Source: Typhlomys cinereus (lineage: Eukaryota > Chordata > Mammalia > Rodentia > Platacanthomyidae). Taken from it: 64,000 bases of DNA. The first letter of the stretch is position 1; every line of letters starts with the position of its first letter. Positions 21,776 to 32,534 of the stretch are shown in pieces. Below the pieces are notes generated by a model. The model was not told the DNA's origin and did no database searches. It saw only the letters and a list, made by a program, of their open reading frames with translations. Location: the NCBI GenBank assembly GCA_023101885.1, contig JALPQD010000076.1, positions 2,684,397 through 2,748,396 of the forward strand. The letters run 5' to 3'. A program made the translations under genes and the position numbers.

Positions 21776-23516
21776 GTAAGTAGATATACTTTTTGTTGCC
21801 ATGTACTCCCTGTTATTTTGTTGATAGTTTGCTGCATATTGAAAATTAGTGACTTACACCCTTTTTTTTTTTCTTAATTTTTCTACTTTTACAAATACCC
21901 TTCCCACCTGGTGTTTCTGTGGACCCCAGGGTTCACTCTGACATGTCCACTCCTGTGGGCGCTCAGGCCTCCGAGATATGACTTTCACCCTTTTAAAGAA
22001 AGTACTTCTATTTTTATGTGCAAGCACTTACCTGTCAGTGTCTACCCTGCAGTATGAAATTTACATCTCTATGACTTTCCAGGTCTTGAGCCACTTGGCC
22101 CTTTGGTGCCATCTAGTGACCCCTGTGGGTTTGGAGTGGTGGACAAGAGGAAACAAGATTAAAATTATCACTAAAATAGGAAGAAATGCTCAAATAAACA
22201 TATATATACTTATGAGAAAAAGGGGAAAATGCAATCTCATATTTAATATATTTTAAATGATAACTGATTCATGGAAAACTCAGAACTTTAGCATATTTCG
22301 TTACTACTTAGATTTAAAGAAATCTTTTTTATTTTGAAACACTGTTAAGCATACAGAAAAGTTAAAAAAATTCTGGAAAGAAATTTTTCCCAGAAGTTGA
22401 CGTGATACCAAATTACCCTATTTCCATAAATGAAGTAGTCATAGTAGACCCACAAAAAAATCAAGAAATTAACAATAATGCATTACTATAACTACTCCAC
22501 AGACTCCAGTCAAGGTTTATCCCTTGTCCTAGTAATGTCCATGTAGAAAAGCAATCTTGTCCAGAGTCACATATCCAGTGTAAGTCCTGACATTTAGTTT
22601 GACATCTATGTACTAGAATTTGCAGTGGGCAAACATTAAGTATATAATAATCTGTTTAAAAGTCTTAGCTTTACATTCCTATAACATATAGTAGCTTAAG
22701 TCTTGGGTGCCTAGAACATACATCTGTGTGTGTGTGTGCGCGTGCATGTATGTGTTAAAAGCAATATATGCTCAATACAGTAAGATAAGTGCATATTATT
22801 CTATAACTCACAGCTACCACTGGTAGCATTTTACTATTTTCTATGTTATAAAAAGTTCTCAGAAAATATTTTTAATAATAGAACAATATTTCAACCTGTG
22901 CATCTAATCTAACCATTTCCCTATTGTTGAAATATAGATAGTTTCTCTTTATGCAGTTATAAAAAGCTGTATATGAATATTCTGAAACAAATTAAGGGTT
23001 ATTGACTTTTAACTTTATATGTAAATTGATAGATCTGTTTCAATCTTCTTATGTTGAGTTCCTACCTTTTGAATGCCATGTTTTTCTTTGTGCCATTTTT
23101 GTAAATGGCTAAAAGTCTCAGTCATATCTTTGTTTTTAATATCTGGACTTTCTCTAGCTAGCAGGGAGAGTCAATAAAAGTAGAAACACTGAGGCAATGG
23201 ACATGGCAGGCCCAGGATGATTCACCTGCTGCCTGTCTAACTTGGAACCAATCAGTAGACTCTCAAGTGTACACCTTATCCCCTGCAGCATGAGTAGAAG
23301 GCTCTTTTAAGTCCCTTCCTTCTCTAAGGTTTCCATTCTGATTCCAGAGCTGAACCATTCATGGCAATTCACCATGACATTAGGCTTTGCTGACATGGTT
23401 GTGCTAACTGTTTTGTCTCGTGCTTTTTAAAGCTGTTTGATATTTAAAAATAAGTTACTAAAATGCTATTTATTAACATTTGTAAACATATAACTAAACT
23501 ATTTGTATCCTTACAG
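21776..23516 (+). other. CDADC1: CDADC1 intron
   Basis: GTAAGT donor at 21776, AG at 23515-23516. It is AT-rich and notably free of the young SINEs that fill the neighbouring introns. It contains a (TG)n run with a CG step near 22725-22750 and a CTCF-like core at 22106-22119. The rest shows nothing recognisable. Confidence 0.85.
22106..22119 (-). promoter_or_regulatory. CTCF-like core motif
   Basis: gtgccatctagtga matches the reverse complement of the CTCF core (SYGCCMYCTRSTGG) at every position except the last. Sequence match only; occupancy is unknown. Confidence 0.4.
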
Positions 23517-23574
23517 TGGCAACTGAATCCATCTGAAGCTTGTCTGGAACACAATGAGCCTGAAAGGAGAGAAA
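23517..23574 (+). CDS. CDADC1: CDADC1 penultimate exon
   Basis: Fifty-eight bases between AG (23515-23516) and a strong GTAAGT donor at 23575. It encodes WQLNPSEACLEHNEPERRE plus one base, the start of the C-terminal tail. The human protein continues NG..., so one more exon must follow. Reading through the donor would add SKYLQVLLEAGLG and stop, a conceivable retained-intron ending but unsupported. Confidence 0.93.
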
Positions 23575-24479
23575 GTAAGTATTTACAAGTGCTCCTTGAG
23601 GCTGGCCTTGGCTGACAACAATGGATACATAGTGAATTTTAAAGATCAGGTGATGGAAACTTTTGCGAGAGTGGACAGAGGATATGGCCTTTAAAAGAGT
23701 GTACTTTTTCCCATTCAATTTGTTCATAAAACTAGTATACAGATTGCATGGGAGGTACTATGGAAAACAATGATTGATAGTTACTCCAGTAGAATCTCCA
23801 TTTTAATACAAATGATCACATACAAATTGAATTTTCAAATTGAATTTACATGAAACAGTAAGTAGCAATATTTTTCTATACCAATGCAAAAGCTTCTTTG
23901 GGGGTAGAAAAGAAAAGCTGTGAATACTTCATGCAGATTGAGGACTGAGAACCAAATGGTGAGGATGTATATGTACTCTCTACTCTCCTAGAGTAAAACC
24001 ACATTTGTCCAGGTTGGAGAACAGAAACATTCTGGTTTTTGGCTAACCTGATTAAGTAAGAATCATTGCAGCCAAAGTACCTGAATTGCTATAGTGTCTT
24101 CAGAGTTTTATTTTGAGTGTTATATAATCTTCCAGAGATCTTGAAGTTGCTTAAATATATAATTTTGGTTAAATGCTATGCATTATTATTTTAAAATAAT
24201 AGCTCTGTTTATAATTGTTTGGATTCTAAGTAAATGGAAGTACTCTATACGTCTGCTTAAGAGTAGCAATAATCTGACCGAATTGAAAAATACAGAAATA
24301 CAAAGATCTCTGTGGAGATGTGAATGTCTTGATTTTCCATATTTTGAAGTAGTTTTATTCAATAGTAAATTTATTATTTGCTTTCTTTTTTAAAATTCAT
24401 TAAATTAAAGGACTAAAACATGGATCTGATTAAAGGATATATAATCAATGGTGGTATTTAGGAAGGTGGTTAAACACTT

Positions 24480-24835
24480 CCTATTGTGGAAAGCATACAG
24501 AAAGCACTAACCATAAAGAGATGCATTCCTCTATCTGTAACTTAAGAACATCTGTTCATCAAAAGAAACCATAAGAGAGTGCAAAGGCAAGCCATGGAGT
24601 AGAAGATATTTGCCACTTATAATCAGCAAAGGGTGTCCAGGATTGATCACACCCACATCTCTGAGGAAAAGGAACAAATCATGATATGGAAGGAGGGGAT
24701 AGAGAAAGGTTGCTGGGCCACGGTGATGCTTCTAACCACCCAATCGAGTGTATGTTTGCTTTGTGACACTTCATTAAACTAAGTTGTGTTTTGATGCATT
24801 TTTGAACAAGTGTTTTATATCAATAAATAATATGC
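24480..24835 (+). mobile_element. L1 fragment, old, internally deleted
   Basis: 'catctgttcatcaaaagaaa', 'ccataagagagtgcaaaggc' and 'aagccatggagtagaagat' match the ORF2 end of old mammalian L1s. After a jump, 'gctttgtgacacttcattaa' and 'tatatcaataaataatatg' match the L1 3' UTR end. The order is sense on the + strand. Confidence 0.65.
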
Positions 24836-24869
24836 TTCTCTTCCTTCGCTTGCATAGCAATCGTGTGTA

Positions 24870-25130
24870 AGTCACACATCATGAATTTGCCCTTTTAGAA
24901 TATAGCATTCGGTGGGTTTTATCTACAGAGTTGTGCAGCTGTCACTGCAAGGAGACTTCAGAGCATGAGTGTTTCTACCTCATACAAACAAGCATCACAC
25001 CTGTCATAATCCTCCCCATTCCTCCCCCACCACAAGGTCCAGACCCCTGCTAAATCTCTCTTATGGGTTTGACTACCCTGGTCATTTTATACACATGGCA
25101 CCATCACTGTGAGGTTCCTTTTCAAATCTC
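24870..25130 (-). mobile_element. L1 fragment, old (antisense)
   Basis: 'gtgggttttatctacagagt', 'tgtgcagctgtcactgcaa', 'cctccccattcctcccccac' and 'tatacacatggcaccatcac' follow the common antisense L1M segment (agtatattcacagagttgtgcaaccatcac... atggaatcat). The same family recurs at 43140-43430. Confidence 0.55.
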
Positions 25131-25173
25131 CAATCTATTGAGAAATAGAATAAGAATCAGAGAGGTAAAAGTT

Positions 25174-25363
25174 GGGCTGGAGAGATGGCTCAGGGTTTAA
25201 GATTCTGCCTTGAAAACAGAAGGTACTGAGTTTGGATCCTAGGTTCCATGTAAAAATGCCAGGCAGAAAGGACTGTGGCCTGTACAAAAGGAGGTAAAAG
25301 CAATCCAGTATAATTCTGGAAGTCACCCTTACTGCTCCATAGTGTCACACAGTGCCCTTTGAT

Positions 25364-25394
<31 letters not shown>

Positions 25395-25447
25395 CACACA
25401 CACACATACACACGCACACTTGCACGCACCAAAATAAAAGTTTAAAA
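25174..25447 (+). repeat. B2-like SINE, older subfamily
   Basis: Starts 'gggctggagagatggctcag', lacks part of the middle (a deletion after 'gactgtggcctgta'), and ends with a (CA)n tract of about 55 bp (25364-25418) and 'aaaataaaagtttaaaag'. Confidence 0.9.
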
Positions 25448-25511
25448 GTTAAAATGTCCTCCATTTTATTGCTAAACTCCCGATTGACCTCGGCCACACG
25501 AATCTGTACAG

Positions 25512-25708
25512 TTCTGAAGGGGACAAACTTGTGCCGCCCTGTGTCCTCCCAGTGCCAGCAGCAGGAGCAGAGACAGAAGAAGCTGGCAGTGTGGGTGGGT
25601 GCTCTTGTGTGCTTCCATGCCCAAGAAATAAGAGACCAAATAGCTTATTATGACATTCTTTTCAAAGAATTGCCAGGCTTTCAAGAAAATACAGGAAATA
25701 TGCAGTGA
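25512..25708 (+). CDS. CDADC1: CDADC1 probable terminal exon (C-terminus and stop)
   Basis: The preceding exon ends with one spare base, so the last exon must supply two bases before the next codon. An AG at 25510-25511 satisfies this. It opens a frame reading LKGTNLCRPVSSQC, then QQQEQRQKKL, and stops at TGA 25706-25708. Human CDADC1 ends (from memory) with RPV followed by QKEEQHQSKKL, so RPV plus 7 of 11 aligned residues agree, with a short insertion between them. Beyond KKL the reading frame continues for about 40 residues with no human counterpart. The acceptor tract is mediocre, with a possible branch site 'ttgacc' about 25 bases upstream. An alternative acceptor/exon at 29217-29302 fits less well. 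Confidence 0.5.
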
Positions 25709-26030
25709 TTCATAGTCCTCAAAAACAAAAACCAGAGCTAAGAGGAACATTTTGCCAGAATCCAAATAGCAATAGTAAGCAAACACAAAGGCCAGCATTA
25801 ACTGGGGGACACATCCATGGAAGCTGGGACTTTGAAAGTATGGGGTCTACTGAAAGGTGGACAAACTGAGCCTGAAGACGTCGCGCTGCAGACCCTCAGT
25901 GGAAGCCACAGGCTCCTTACTCAGGGTCCTCCTGGTTCCTGGCAGAAGCAAATGAAGATTTTTCTCAAAAAGGGAAGCAATAATAGCTAAAAAGTTAGTA
26001 AATGTGGAAGAAAATAAACCACCACTGTTT
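25709..26030 (+). other. CDADC1: Possible CDADC1 3' UTR
   Basis: If the terminal exon is correct, the UTR follows here. A canonical AATAAA occurs in 'gaaaataaaccaccac' near 26012-26022. No other feature is visible. The true cleavage site could be further downstream. Confidence 0.25.
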
Positions 26031-26136
26031 TGAGGAAACAGACAGCAGCACAGCTGGACCCCAAGGACTATGTGTGCTGCCGTTATCGAAAGATGATGAT
26101 AAGAATGGTTAAGTAAAAGATGCTGTTGCAAAGTGA

Positions 26137-26250
26137 AGCCAGGCATGGTGTCATATGCCCCTGGTCTCAGCACTGGGGAAACTGAGGCAAGCCTGAATTT
26201 GAAGCTAGCCTAGGCTACATAGCAAGACATCATGATCCTGTCTCCAAAAA
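26137..26250 (+). repeat. B1-type SINE
   Basis: 'gccaggcatggtgtcatatg', 'tctcagcactggggaaactg' and 'ctacatagcaagacatc' follow B1 in order, with a typical A-rich end. Confidence 0.8.
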
Positions 26251-26589
26251 ACAAGCGAACCAACAACCATAAAGAGGCGAGAACAAGCTGTTGTGAAAAA
26301 TGACTAGACAATCTGAAAACAGAATTTGGGGAAATGAAAATAATATGCTTCTTAAAAATTAAGTCAGAAGACCAGGTAAGCCACTATTTTTAATGGGGCA
26401 TATTGTTGATATTTCTAACAACTGCAGTCTTTAATGTAGGGCTTTGCCCCATGTTTATGGGACACTTAATATCTCTGCCAGAGAGGGGACCTTGCACATC
26501 AAGGAGGCATAACAGATTCATCTATTGTTGGGAAATTGGTTTCCGTGTATTAAAAAGTAATGATAAATTCTTGTCTTGCATCATGTTCA

Positions 26590-27420
26590 AGATTTAATTC
26601 CCTGTGCATTACTGATTAGAGGAAGAGGAGTTTTTAAGTTTTAAAAGAAAATACCAAATATCTTTATAATCTAGATGAAAATTAGTAACTTCAGGACGCA
26701 AATAATGCTGGCTACAAAAGAAAACACCAAGAAATTAGAATATACTCTTAGTAACAGCTTTTCCAAAAGGCAATATAAAGAAAATGAATAAGCAGTTACA
26801 TTTGTATATGTGGTGACCTGGTTTCCAGAACATGTGGAGAAGTTTACAGGTTGGTAAGAGAAATATGTCTGATGGAGAATATAATTTATCTAGTTCTGTT
26901 TCACAGCAAGTACAAATGCTCCTCGAGTACAAATGCCTAGTAACATGTGACAGCACAACCACAGGTTGAGTCAGAGGATTGCAATTCAGACAGCATTGAA
27001 GCTCAGCCGTACTGCATCTGATCTCCAGAAGCCACATCGTGGAAGGTGGGAACTGACGCTTGTATAGGCAACAGACCATTCATTGCAATGCTCTTCTTCA
27101 GTGCAAAAGCTGGTAGATGTAGAAGTTTCCGTTAAGAGATTATGTTTAAAACATGCAGTGTGTTCCCACAATGGAACCACTACAGGGCAGTAAATGAACG
27201 GTAGTGTGTGCTTCAGCTCAGACTAGTCTAGAAGTATAAGATAGAAGGAAAACGGCCAGCTGCAGAAAACTAATTATATGACACAAGGAAGCTAAATGGT
27301 GTGTTATTTCACATGTGTGAAATCGTTTTAAGAAGCAGTGGAGTGATGAATACAAGATTCAAGAGTGGCTCCCTCTGAACCGGCAAAGAGGGAGGGTGAA
27401 AAAGGAGGCATGAGGAAGTC
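26590..27420 (+). mobile_element. Probable old L1 3' region
   Basis: Weak resemblance to degenerate L1M 3' sequence: 'ggaaccactacagggcagta', 'aggaagctaaatggtgtgtt' and 'gatgaatacaagattcaaga'. Much of the block (26590-27150) is unassigned. A good-looking splice acceptor at 26887-26908 leads to no homologous exon. Confidence 0.3.
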
Positions 27421-27990
27421 GTGGTGATCTAATTATTGGGACAATTCTTTCTTTTGTTACTTGTCCTTGCACAAATACTGTAGATTTATGCAAGACAACT
27501 GCTTGCATGGAGTAGATTCTTAAGTGTTCGTTTTATTATTAGATGGTATTACATATACATTTAAGTTTTTCACATACTATATAAAAAGACAATGGGGGAG
27601 GTGTGAGGTTGAATTCCAACCCATCTCTGAAGGTGATCATGGCAGAACCGGAGGCCTGGAGGAATCTTGAGGTGCTGATTCACCACCTGACTGTGGAATC
27701 ACTGATGTGTGCGTATGTCAGACTTACCAGCTTTTACACTTCACATATGCCCATTTCATTGCGAACTTTAAACACAAATGGCTATTGTGCCAGTGAAGCC
27801 ATTAAAAACCAAAGCTACGTGAATCCTAGACTTGAAAGTTTTCCAGGATTTTTCATTTCCAAGTGTTTAATATTCAACAAACCAGAACATGAGCTGCCAT
27901 CCCTAAAGCCAGCTGTTTTCACACAGTAGCTCTTAACGTGTCCAGCATCTGTTTAAAAGGGCAACTTGATCTGACCAGAGGCAAATCTTT
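27421..27990. other. Unassigned intergenic sequence
   Basis: No gene, RNA or repeat that I can name. A 108-codon open frame at 27603-27929 resembles no known family and is probably chance. Confidence 0.6.
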
Positions 27991-28002
27991 AAGAATGAGT
28001 CC

Positions 28003-28207
28003 TAACTCTGCTTACAAACAAAAGGATCTAAGTTTGGATCCCAAATCCCATGTAAAAATGCCAGGGTAAAATGTCAGAGGACTGCGTTTTCCACCCTGGT
28101 GGGCAAAGCTTGGGAAATCCCAGAATGAAGAAAAAGGAGATAAAAGCTATGTAGGATAATTCCCAAAGTCACCCTTGGTCTTCCACAGGGACACACAGTG
28201 CCCACTG

Positions 28208-28242
<35 letters not shown>

Positions 28243-28243
28243 A
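28003..28243 (+). repeat. B2-like SINE, older subfamily, 5'-truncated
   Basis: The head is degraded; it keeps 'ggatctaagtttggatccc', 'tgtaaaaatgccagg', 'ccctggtgggcaaagcttgg' and a (CA)n tail at 28209-28242. Confidence 0.85.
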
Positions 28244-28560
28244 GTCCTAATGGGCTGGTGGTTTCCGTCTCTCTTGTCTCTTCATGAACATCCTGTACTG
28301 CAGTGTCTTTGTGAGATTTACCAGGGGCATCCAACACAGTTTCAATCTTGGTACATAAAATGTGTTCAAGCAAACATCAGGTAAATTTCTAGAATATAAA
28401 AAAGGAGGAAGGGCTGGAGGGGATTGCAGCCTGCCCTTCTCCAAATCCAAGCCTGCTGGATTGGATGAGGCCAGCTTCCATCTTGGAAGACAATCTCTTC
28501 TGAGCTGATAATGGCCCATCCCACCCACCAAAAAAAGCTTGTGTGAACTATTTTCTATGT

Positions 28561-28643
28561 ACTCTTTTTTTTTTTTTTGAGCAGTCAACAAGCATTAATT
28601 TATTTTAAAGCATGTATGCACAAAGAAACCCACTGTGATATTG
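28561..28643 (-). pseudogene. Short retroposed 3' end (minus strand)
   Basis: A 17-base T-run at 28565-28581 is, on the - strand, an A-tail preceded by 'aaaataaattaatgcttg' with AATAAA about 25 bases before it. The tgtactc before the T-run recurs at 28645-28651, which would make the insert only about 75 bases. This looks like a strongly 5'-truncated retrocopy of an unidentified mRNA 3' end. Confidence 0.35.
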
Positions 28644-28651
28644 TACTCGAG

Positions 28652-29460
28652 TGAATCCGTTTTTACCCAGAGTCATCTAGAATCAGTGTAGATGGAATAT
28701 GCATTGGAGTGTGGAAAACCGAATGAGATAAGAAGGTCAATAAACACCTGTTCCTTTGCTGTAATCTTCCTTCTTGCACTTCCAGCCTGAATGGCTGCAA
28801 CACATCCCCGTGGGCCTGACGCGTGTTTCCTGACCTGAAGTTATTCTTGCATGCTAGACGGTGTGTTGAGACCCAGGCCTACAAAGGAGGACCAGCACCT
28901 CAGCAAGAGGCCATGTCTGGAAGGCTGCTCAGGAGGCCGGGCTACGCCGCAGTGACTCCCCGCAACATATCACACATCCAAGATTCGGCCACTTCATTCA
29001 AAAATAAGGACGGGCTTATGAACAGTAGAAAAGCTTTTGAGGAGATTCGTTTAACTCTTAGAGTCTGAGTGATGGCAATGGGAATATTTTTATTTTACAT
29101 TTGTATATTTCTCAAAATACAGTGTGTTCTTTTATTCTGCTAAATGAGGTCGTGATGCTTTTGAGACCAGTGTGACACCAACGGGGTTGATTTCTGTTTC
29201 TCTTGACTCCGTACAGCCATGTTGAAAGGGGCTCTCTACAAGGAGGAGGCTTCTTTTGAGAAGTCATTTTTTTGGACTATCATTAGTAAACCGCTCCAGT
29301 GAAATGAATGGCAACTGGCCATCTGTTGAGAATCTGCTTACAGCTGATGGAAACATCCTGTGTGTACCAAAATCTTTCTAGTATTCAGGATTTCCTTAAT
29401 TAGGATTGACTCAAAGTTAGTGTACCTGGTTTCTATTTAAGAGTGTATTTTTTTAAAAAA
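28652..29460. other. Unassigned sequence with an alternative CDADC1 terminal-exon candidate
   Basis: A very good acceptor (pyrimidine-rich, AG at 29215-29216) opens a 27-codon frame in the right phase, ending at TGA 29300-29302. Its MLKGALYKEEASFEK shows weak similarity to the human C-terminal tail. The rest of the block, including an 81-codon frame at 28823-29068, is unrecognised. Confidence 0.3.
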
Positions 29461-29463
29461 ATG

Positions 29464-29550
29464 GCCTGGGGAATGTAACTTCACTGGTATATGCAATGCT
29501 GTTGAGTTTCATCCCTAGTACCACTAAATAAATAAATAAATAAATGATTT
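29464..29550 (+). repeat. ID-type SINE with (AAAT)n tail
   Basis: 'gggaatgtaacttcactggt' and 'gagtttcatccctagtacca' are a degraded ID head and B box, followed by five AAAT units. Confidence 0.5.
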
Positions 29551-29579
29551 GATTAATCGATCGATTGATTTTTGATAAA

Positions 29580-29715
29580 GTGTTGTTATTGTTGCTACAG
29601 GATCTTGCTGTACAGCCCACAGACTGCCTCAAATTCCTGGGCAATCCTCCCTGACTCCCTTGACCTCCACATGCCTCAGCACACAGGCCTGTGTCGCCGG
29701 GCCCAGCCTCTCCTA
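29580..29715 (-). repeat. B1-type SINE
   Basis: 'ggatcttgctgtacagccca', 'tcaaattcctgggcaatcct' and 'cctgtgtcgccgggcccagc' run as an inverted B1. Confidence 0.7.
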
Positions 29716-29719
29716 AGAT

Positions 29720-30340
29720 GTTTGCTATGTAGATTCGCAGTGATTCCTTGGACCGCAGGCCAGTTGTGTCACTGGTTTGGGATAGCCAGTAGGAAGAGAA
29801 CATGATCCTGAGGCAGTATTGTCATTATCACTGACCTTTGAGATCACTAACAGTAAGTTGCCTCATGCATGATCATAATGTAGGGTGAGAACTTAGTTGT
29901 GCCAACTGCCTTGCAAGCGTGAGGGAATTGAATTTAATATCTCAGGTAGCATTGGAGAAAAAAAAAAAAAAAAAGGAACAGGCATGGCTGCATTATACTT
30001 CCCAGTGCTGAGCAGTGGGGATAGAGCTGTAGCCAGCCTACTCGGTGAGAGACCCTTGGCACCTGAGAATTGACAGGCTTATTGTCTGCTGCTGCACGTG
30101 TGGGCCTGCAGAAACAAGCCTCCACACAAAGACTGTGATGTGAACAAAGAATAACTATTTGAGCACGGAACGCGTTGTACCCATGAGAGTCACAGGTGAA
30201 TGCCGCACAACCATGGTCAGATGAAGAGTCCTTTATTTTGTCAGTGCTTGAGCAGGCTCATGCCAGAAAGAGCTCTCAACCCATGTTGCAGCTTGTCGGA
30301 GTGATTGCTGATAAATGACTATCAAATGGCTTAAGGGAAC
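29720..30340. other. Unassigned intergenic sequence
   Basis: Contains an 18-base A-run at 29957-29974 but no recognisable gene or element. Confidence 0.6.
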
Positions 30341-30344
30341 AAGG

Positions 30345-30705
30345 AGTTTATTTTCTTACAATAGTCCAGTTACAGTTCATAATCCAGCTTGACAGGAGAA
30401 TATGCACCAATACCAGGGCCGAAGGGAGTGGTCACACTATCACCACATAACAGCTGAGAGAGGGATGATCCTTACTTGCCAGATCAGCATGTCTGGCCAA
30501 GTGTACACAAGGAAGCCAACTCTCTCAACCAGCTCTCTGTATTTTATTCTAGGGCCTAATCCCACCCACCTGGGCCTTCCCCATCAGCCAGACAATATCC
30601 TGTAAGTTTGCTCTGGGCTTAACCCAACCACTAATTCTCCACACATGTGCTCAGAGCTCAAACCCTCAACTATGAAGTTGACACCTGTGCCTAACTATGA
30701 CACCC
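30345..30705 (+). mobile_element. hAT/URR1-like repeat, copy 1
   Basis: About 360 bases sharing clear similarity with 33325-33725: 'gctgataaatgactatcaaa', 'ccagttacagttcataatcc', 'gaccttgg...'-free centre, 'ccttccccatcagccagaca' and 'gttgacacctgtgcctaact'. It ends in a sequence related, in inverse, to the starts of the - copies at 35300 and 37585. It is non-coding and I infer a non-autonomous DNA transposon. The family name is tentative. Confidence 0.55.
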
Positions 30706-31002
30706 AGGAAGAAAGGAATCAGTTAAAGGGATTAAAGCTACAATTATATCAGATGCCAATCATTTGATAGCTTTCAAAGAGGCACAAAAGTAATTTCACA
30801 GTAAGCATGCTATGCTTCCTTGAACTATAGGTGGCTGGGCCACGCCGGTCTGATTAACGTTGTGGTTAGCAAAGGGGAGTACAGCCTGAGTAGAGGGTGA
30901 CACTGCACAAAACTAGGTGAAACAGTGGAGCTGCTTTGTCATTTGTCATTTCAGAATGTTGAGAATAGTTAGAATCCCACTAGTATCTACTTCTCTCCCT
31001 GC

Positions 31003-31009
<7 letters not shown>

Positions 31010-31056
<47 letters not shown>
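31010..31056. repeat. (CA)n microsatellite
   Basis: Pure CA dinucleotide run of about 47 bases, unlinked to a recognisable SINE tail. Confidence 0.95.
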
Positions 31057-31058
<2 letters not shown>

Positions 31059-31194
31059 CCTTCCTATTCACATAATTAGCCACAGCATCTTATGACTTTG
31101 CCCTTAAAAAGAAGCCTTTGAAGTACATTTGTGGGCTCCCCAGCTGCCTGTGACACTTGTGCCACAAGTTCTTCCTAGCTTCATATCTGCTTCT

Positions 31195-31690
31195 CATGAG
31201 TTCTCCAGGCCGCCTTAGCCCCTCATGGCACTCTAGTGCCATAAGATGGTTTCTTGCTCCTTGCTCTTCATGGATTCCATGCCTAGGGTCGATGAGTTCT
31301 CTGGCGCCCTAGCCCCTCATGGCATTAGTGCCATGAGTCTGTTTCTTGCCTGATTATTTTTTTTTATTTCAATTGTGCATGTGTGTGTAGAACCACTGGC
31401 GAATTCAGGAACCACCATGGACCACCTCCACCTCCTCCTTGTTTATTCTGCCCCTGGATTTATAGGCTCCGCCCTACCAGGACCAGAAACGCAGGCCACC
31501 CCCGCTTCTGCCTGGTGTCTATACGTGAGGTCTAGGATCCGAACTCAGGACCTTCTGAGTCACCTCTCCAGCCCCTCTTGCCTGCTTCTTAAGGAGGCGC
31601 CCTAGCCCCTCATGGCCCACATCTGGAGTCCATGAGTTCCAACCTTTTCTCTCTAATAAACTCTACCTTAATCCTCAAAAAAATACATTT
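31195..31690 (+). repeat. LTR-like repeat with hairpin-bearing direct repeats, split by a SINE
   Basis: Contains three imperfect copies of 'gccctagcccctcatggc' (about 31212, 31305, 31599), two with small perfect hairpins, and ends 'tctctctaataaactctacc' plus an A-run at 31678. The 3' end matches 19552-19655 (+) and, diverged, 48760-48900 (-). A B2-like SINE inserted at 31353-31575. The AATAAA and A-rich end suggest an LTR or retroposon; the family is unknown to me. Confidence 0.5.
31353..31575 (-). repeat. B2-like SINE, younger GC-rich subfamily
   Basis: Reverse-oriented copy with a perfect 9-base target duplication tcttgcctg (31344-31352 and 31576-31584). The young body is recognisable ('ggctccgccctaccaggac') and it lacks the usual long CA tract. 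It is clearly younger than the repeat it interrupts. Confidence 0.93.
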
Positions 31691-32215
31691 TCAACTTCAA
31701 AAATATTCGAAGTCACAGAAATAAAATCCATCCCAAACTGCTCTTTTTGATTTCTCTTATTTTGATTTGCTGAGAAATGTTCAGAAAACTCTTCCAAGAA
31801 GGTACATGATTCATGCCTTGCCAATATCGAGGAGGGTGCCTCGCAGGCCTGGGAGCGGCCTCATGGGAGATGCCCCCGGGCTGTGTGGAAGTCAGGTTTC
31901 CCTGGCCATCTCCTTTCTCTTCCCAGCACGTATGGCATCACAGCTCTGCCTGGCAGTGTTTAGAGAGGCACACAGGACAGAATCCATGTTTCATGCCACA
32001 TTGGGCTACACACACAGGAGCACGCACACACATGCACTTAATGAGCATACATGCACACATATGCTCCCCTCTACACATACAAACACGAAAATGGGAAGAA
32101 TTGAGAATGGCCACAAACATTTACACAGGGCATGGGATAGAGAGGCACACGAGCACCTTTATAGGCAATCAGTATTAATTGAAAGCCAGTAATTATCCTT
32201 TATTCTTTATCAATA
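31691..32215. other. Unassigned sequence
   Basis: A 141-codon open frame on + (31767-32192) overlaps other open frames in different phases and resembles no known protein. An imperfect CA-rich stretch lies at 32010-32080. Confidence 0.6.
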
Positions 32216-32231
32216 TAAAAACGCTGAGGTT

Positions 32232-32534
32232 GGGCTGGAGAGGTGGCTCAGGGGTTAACCCTCCGCCTTGCAGGCGGAAGGTTCCTGAGTTTGGTTGCCA
32301 GATCCCACGTATAGACGCCGGGCGGAAGCGGGGGCAGCCGGCGCTTCTGGTCCTGGTAGGGCGGAGCCTGTGAATCCCGGGGCAGAAGGAGGTGGAGGCG
32401 TCCATGGTGGTTCACGAATTTGTCCGTGGTTCTACACATACATAGATACACACACGCGCGCGCGCACGCACATACACACACACGTGCACAGTTGAATAAA
32501 TAATAATAATAATTAAAAAATTAAAAAAAAAAAA
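32232..32534 (+). repeat. B2-like SINE, younger GC-rich subfamily, recent insertion
   Basis: Complete copy with an intact GC-rich box, a CA/CG tail (32440-32485), AAT repeats and a 13-base A-run. It has a perfect target duplication aaaacgctgaggttg at 32218-32232 and 32532-32546. The long perfect duplication marks it as one of the youngest elements here. Confidence 0.95.

Larger units (their letters stand above)
23575..25511 (+). other. CDADC1: CDADC1 last intron (if the terminal exon call is right)
   Basis: Donor GTAAGT at 23575; proposed acceptor AG at 25510-25511. It holds two L1 fragments and a B2-like SINE ending about 65 bases before the proposed acceptor. 23580-24470 is AT-rich with no recognisable element. 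Confidence 0.5.

Noticed and set aside
25364..25432. Regular short repeats that might suggest a CRISPR-like array
   Set aside because: It is a (CA)n microsatellite in a SINE tail in mammalian DNA; no spacers or cas genes.
26887..26960. Strong acceptor-like site in phase as a CDADC1 terminal exon
   Set aside because: The 17-codon frame it opens shares nothing with the CDADC1 tail.
27195..27260. Possible U6 snRNA-like start (gtgtgtgcttcagc)
   Set aside because: The match breaks after about 14 bases and the U6 core is absent; better explained as degenerate L1-like sequence.
27541..27600. Acceptor followed by a codon pair reading Asn-Gly, as in the human CDADC1 tail
   Set aside because: Similarity ends after two residues and the acceptor context is AT-rich background.
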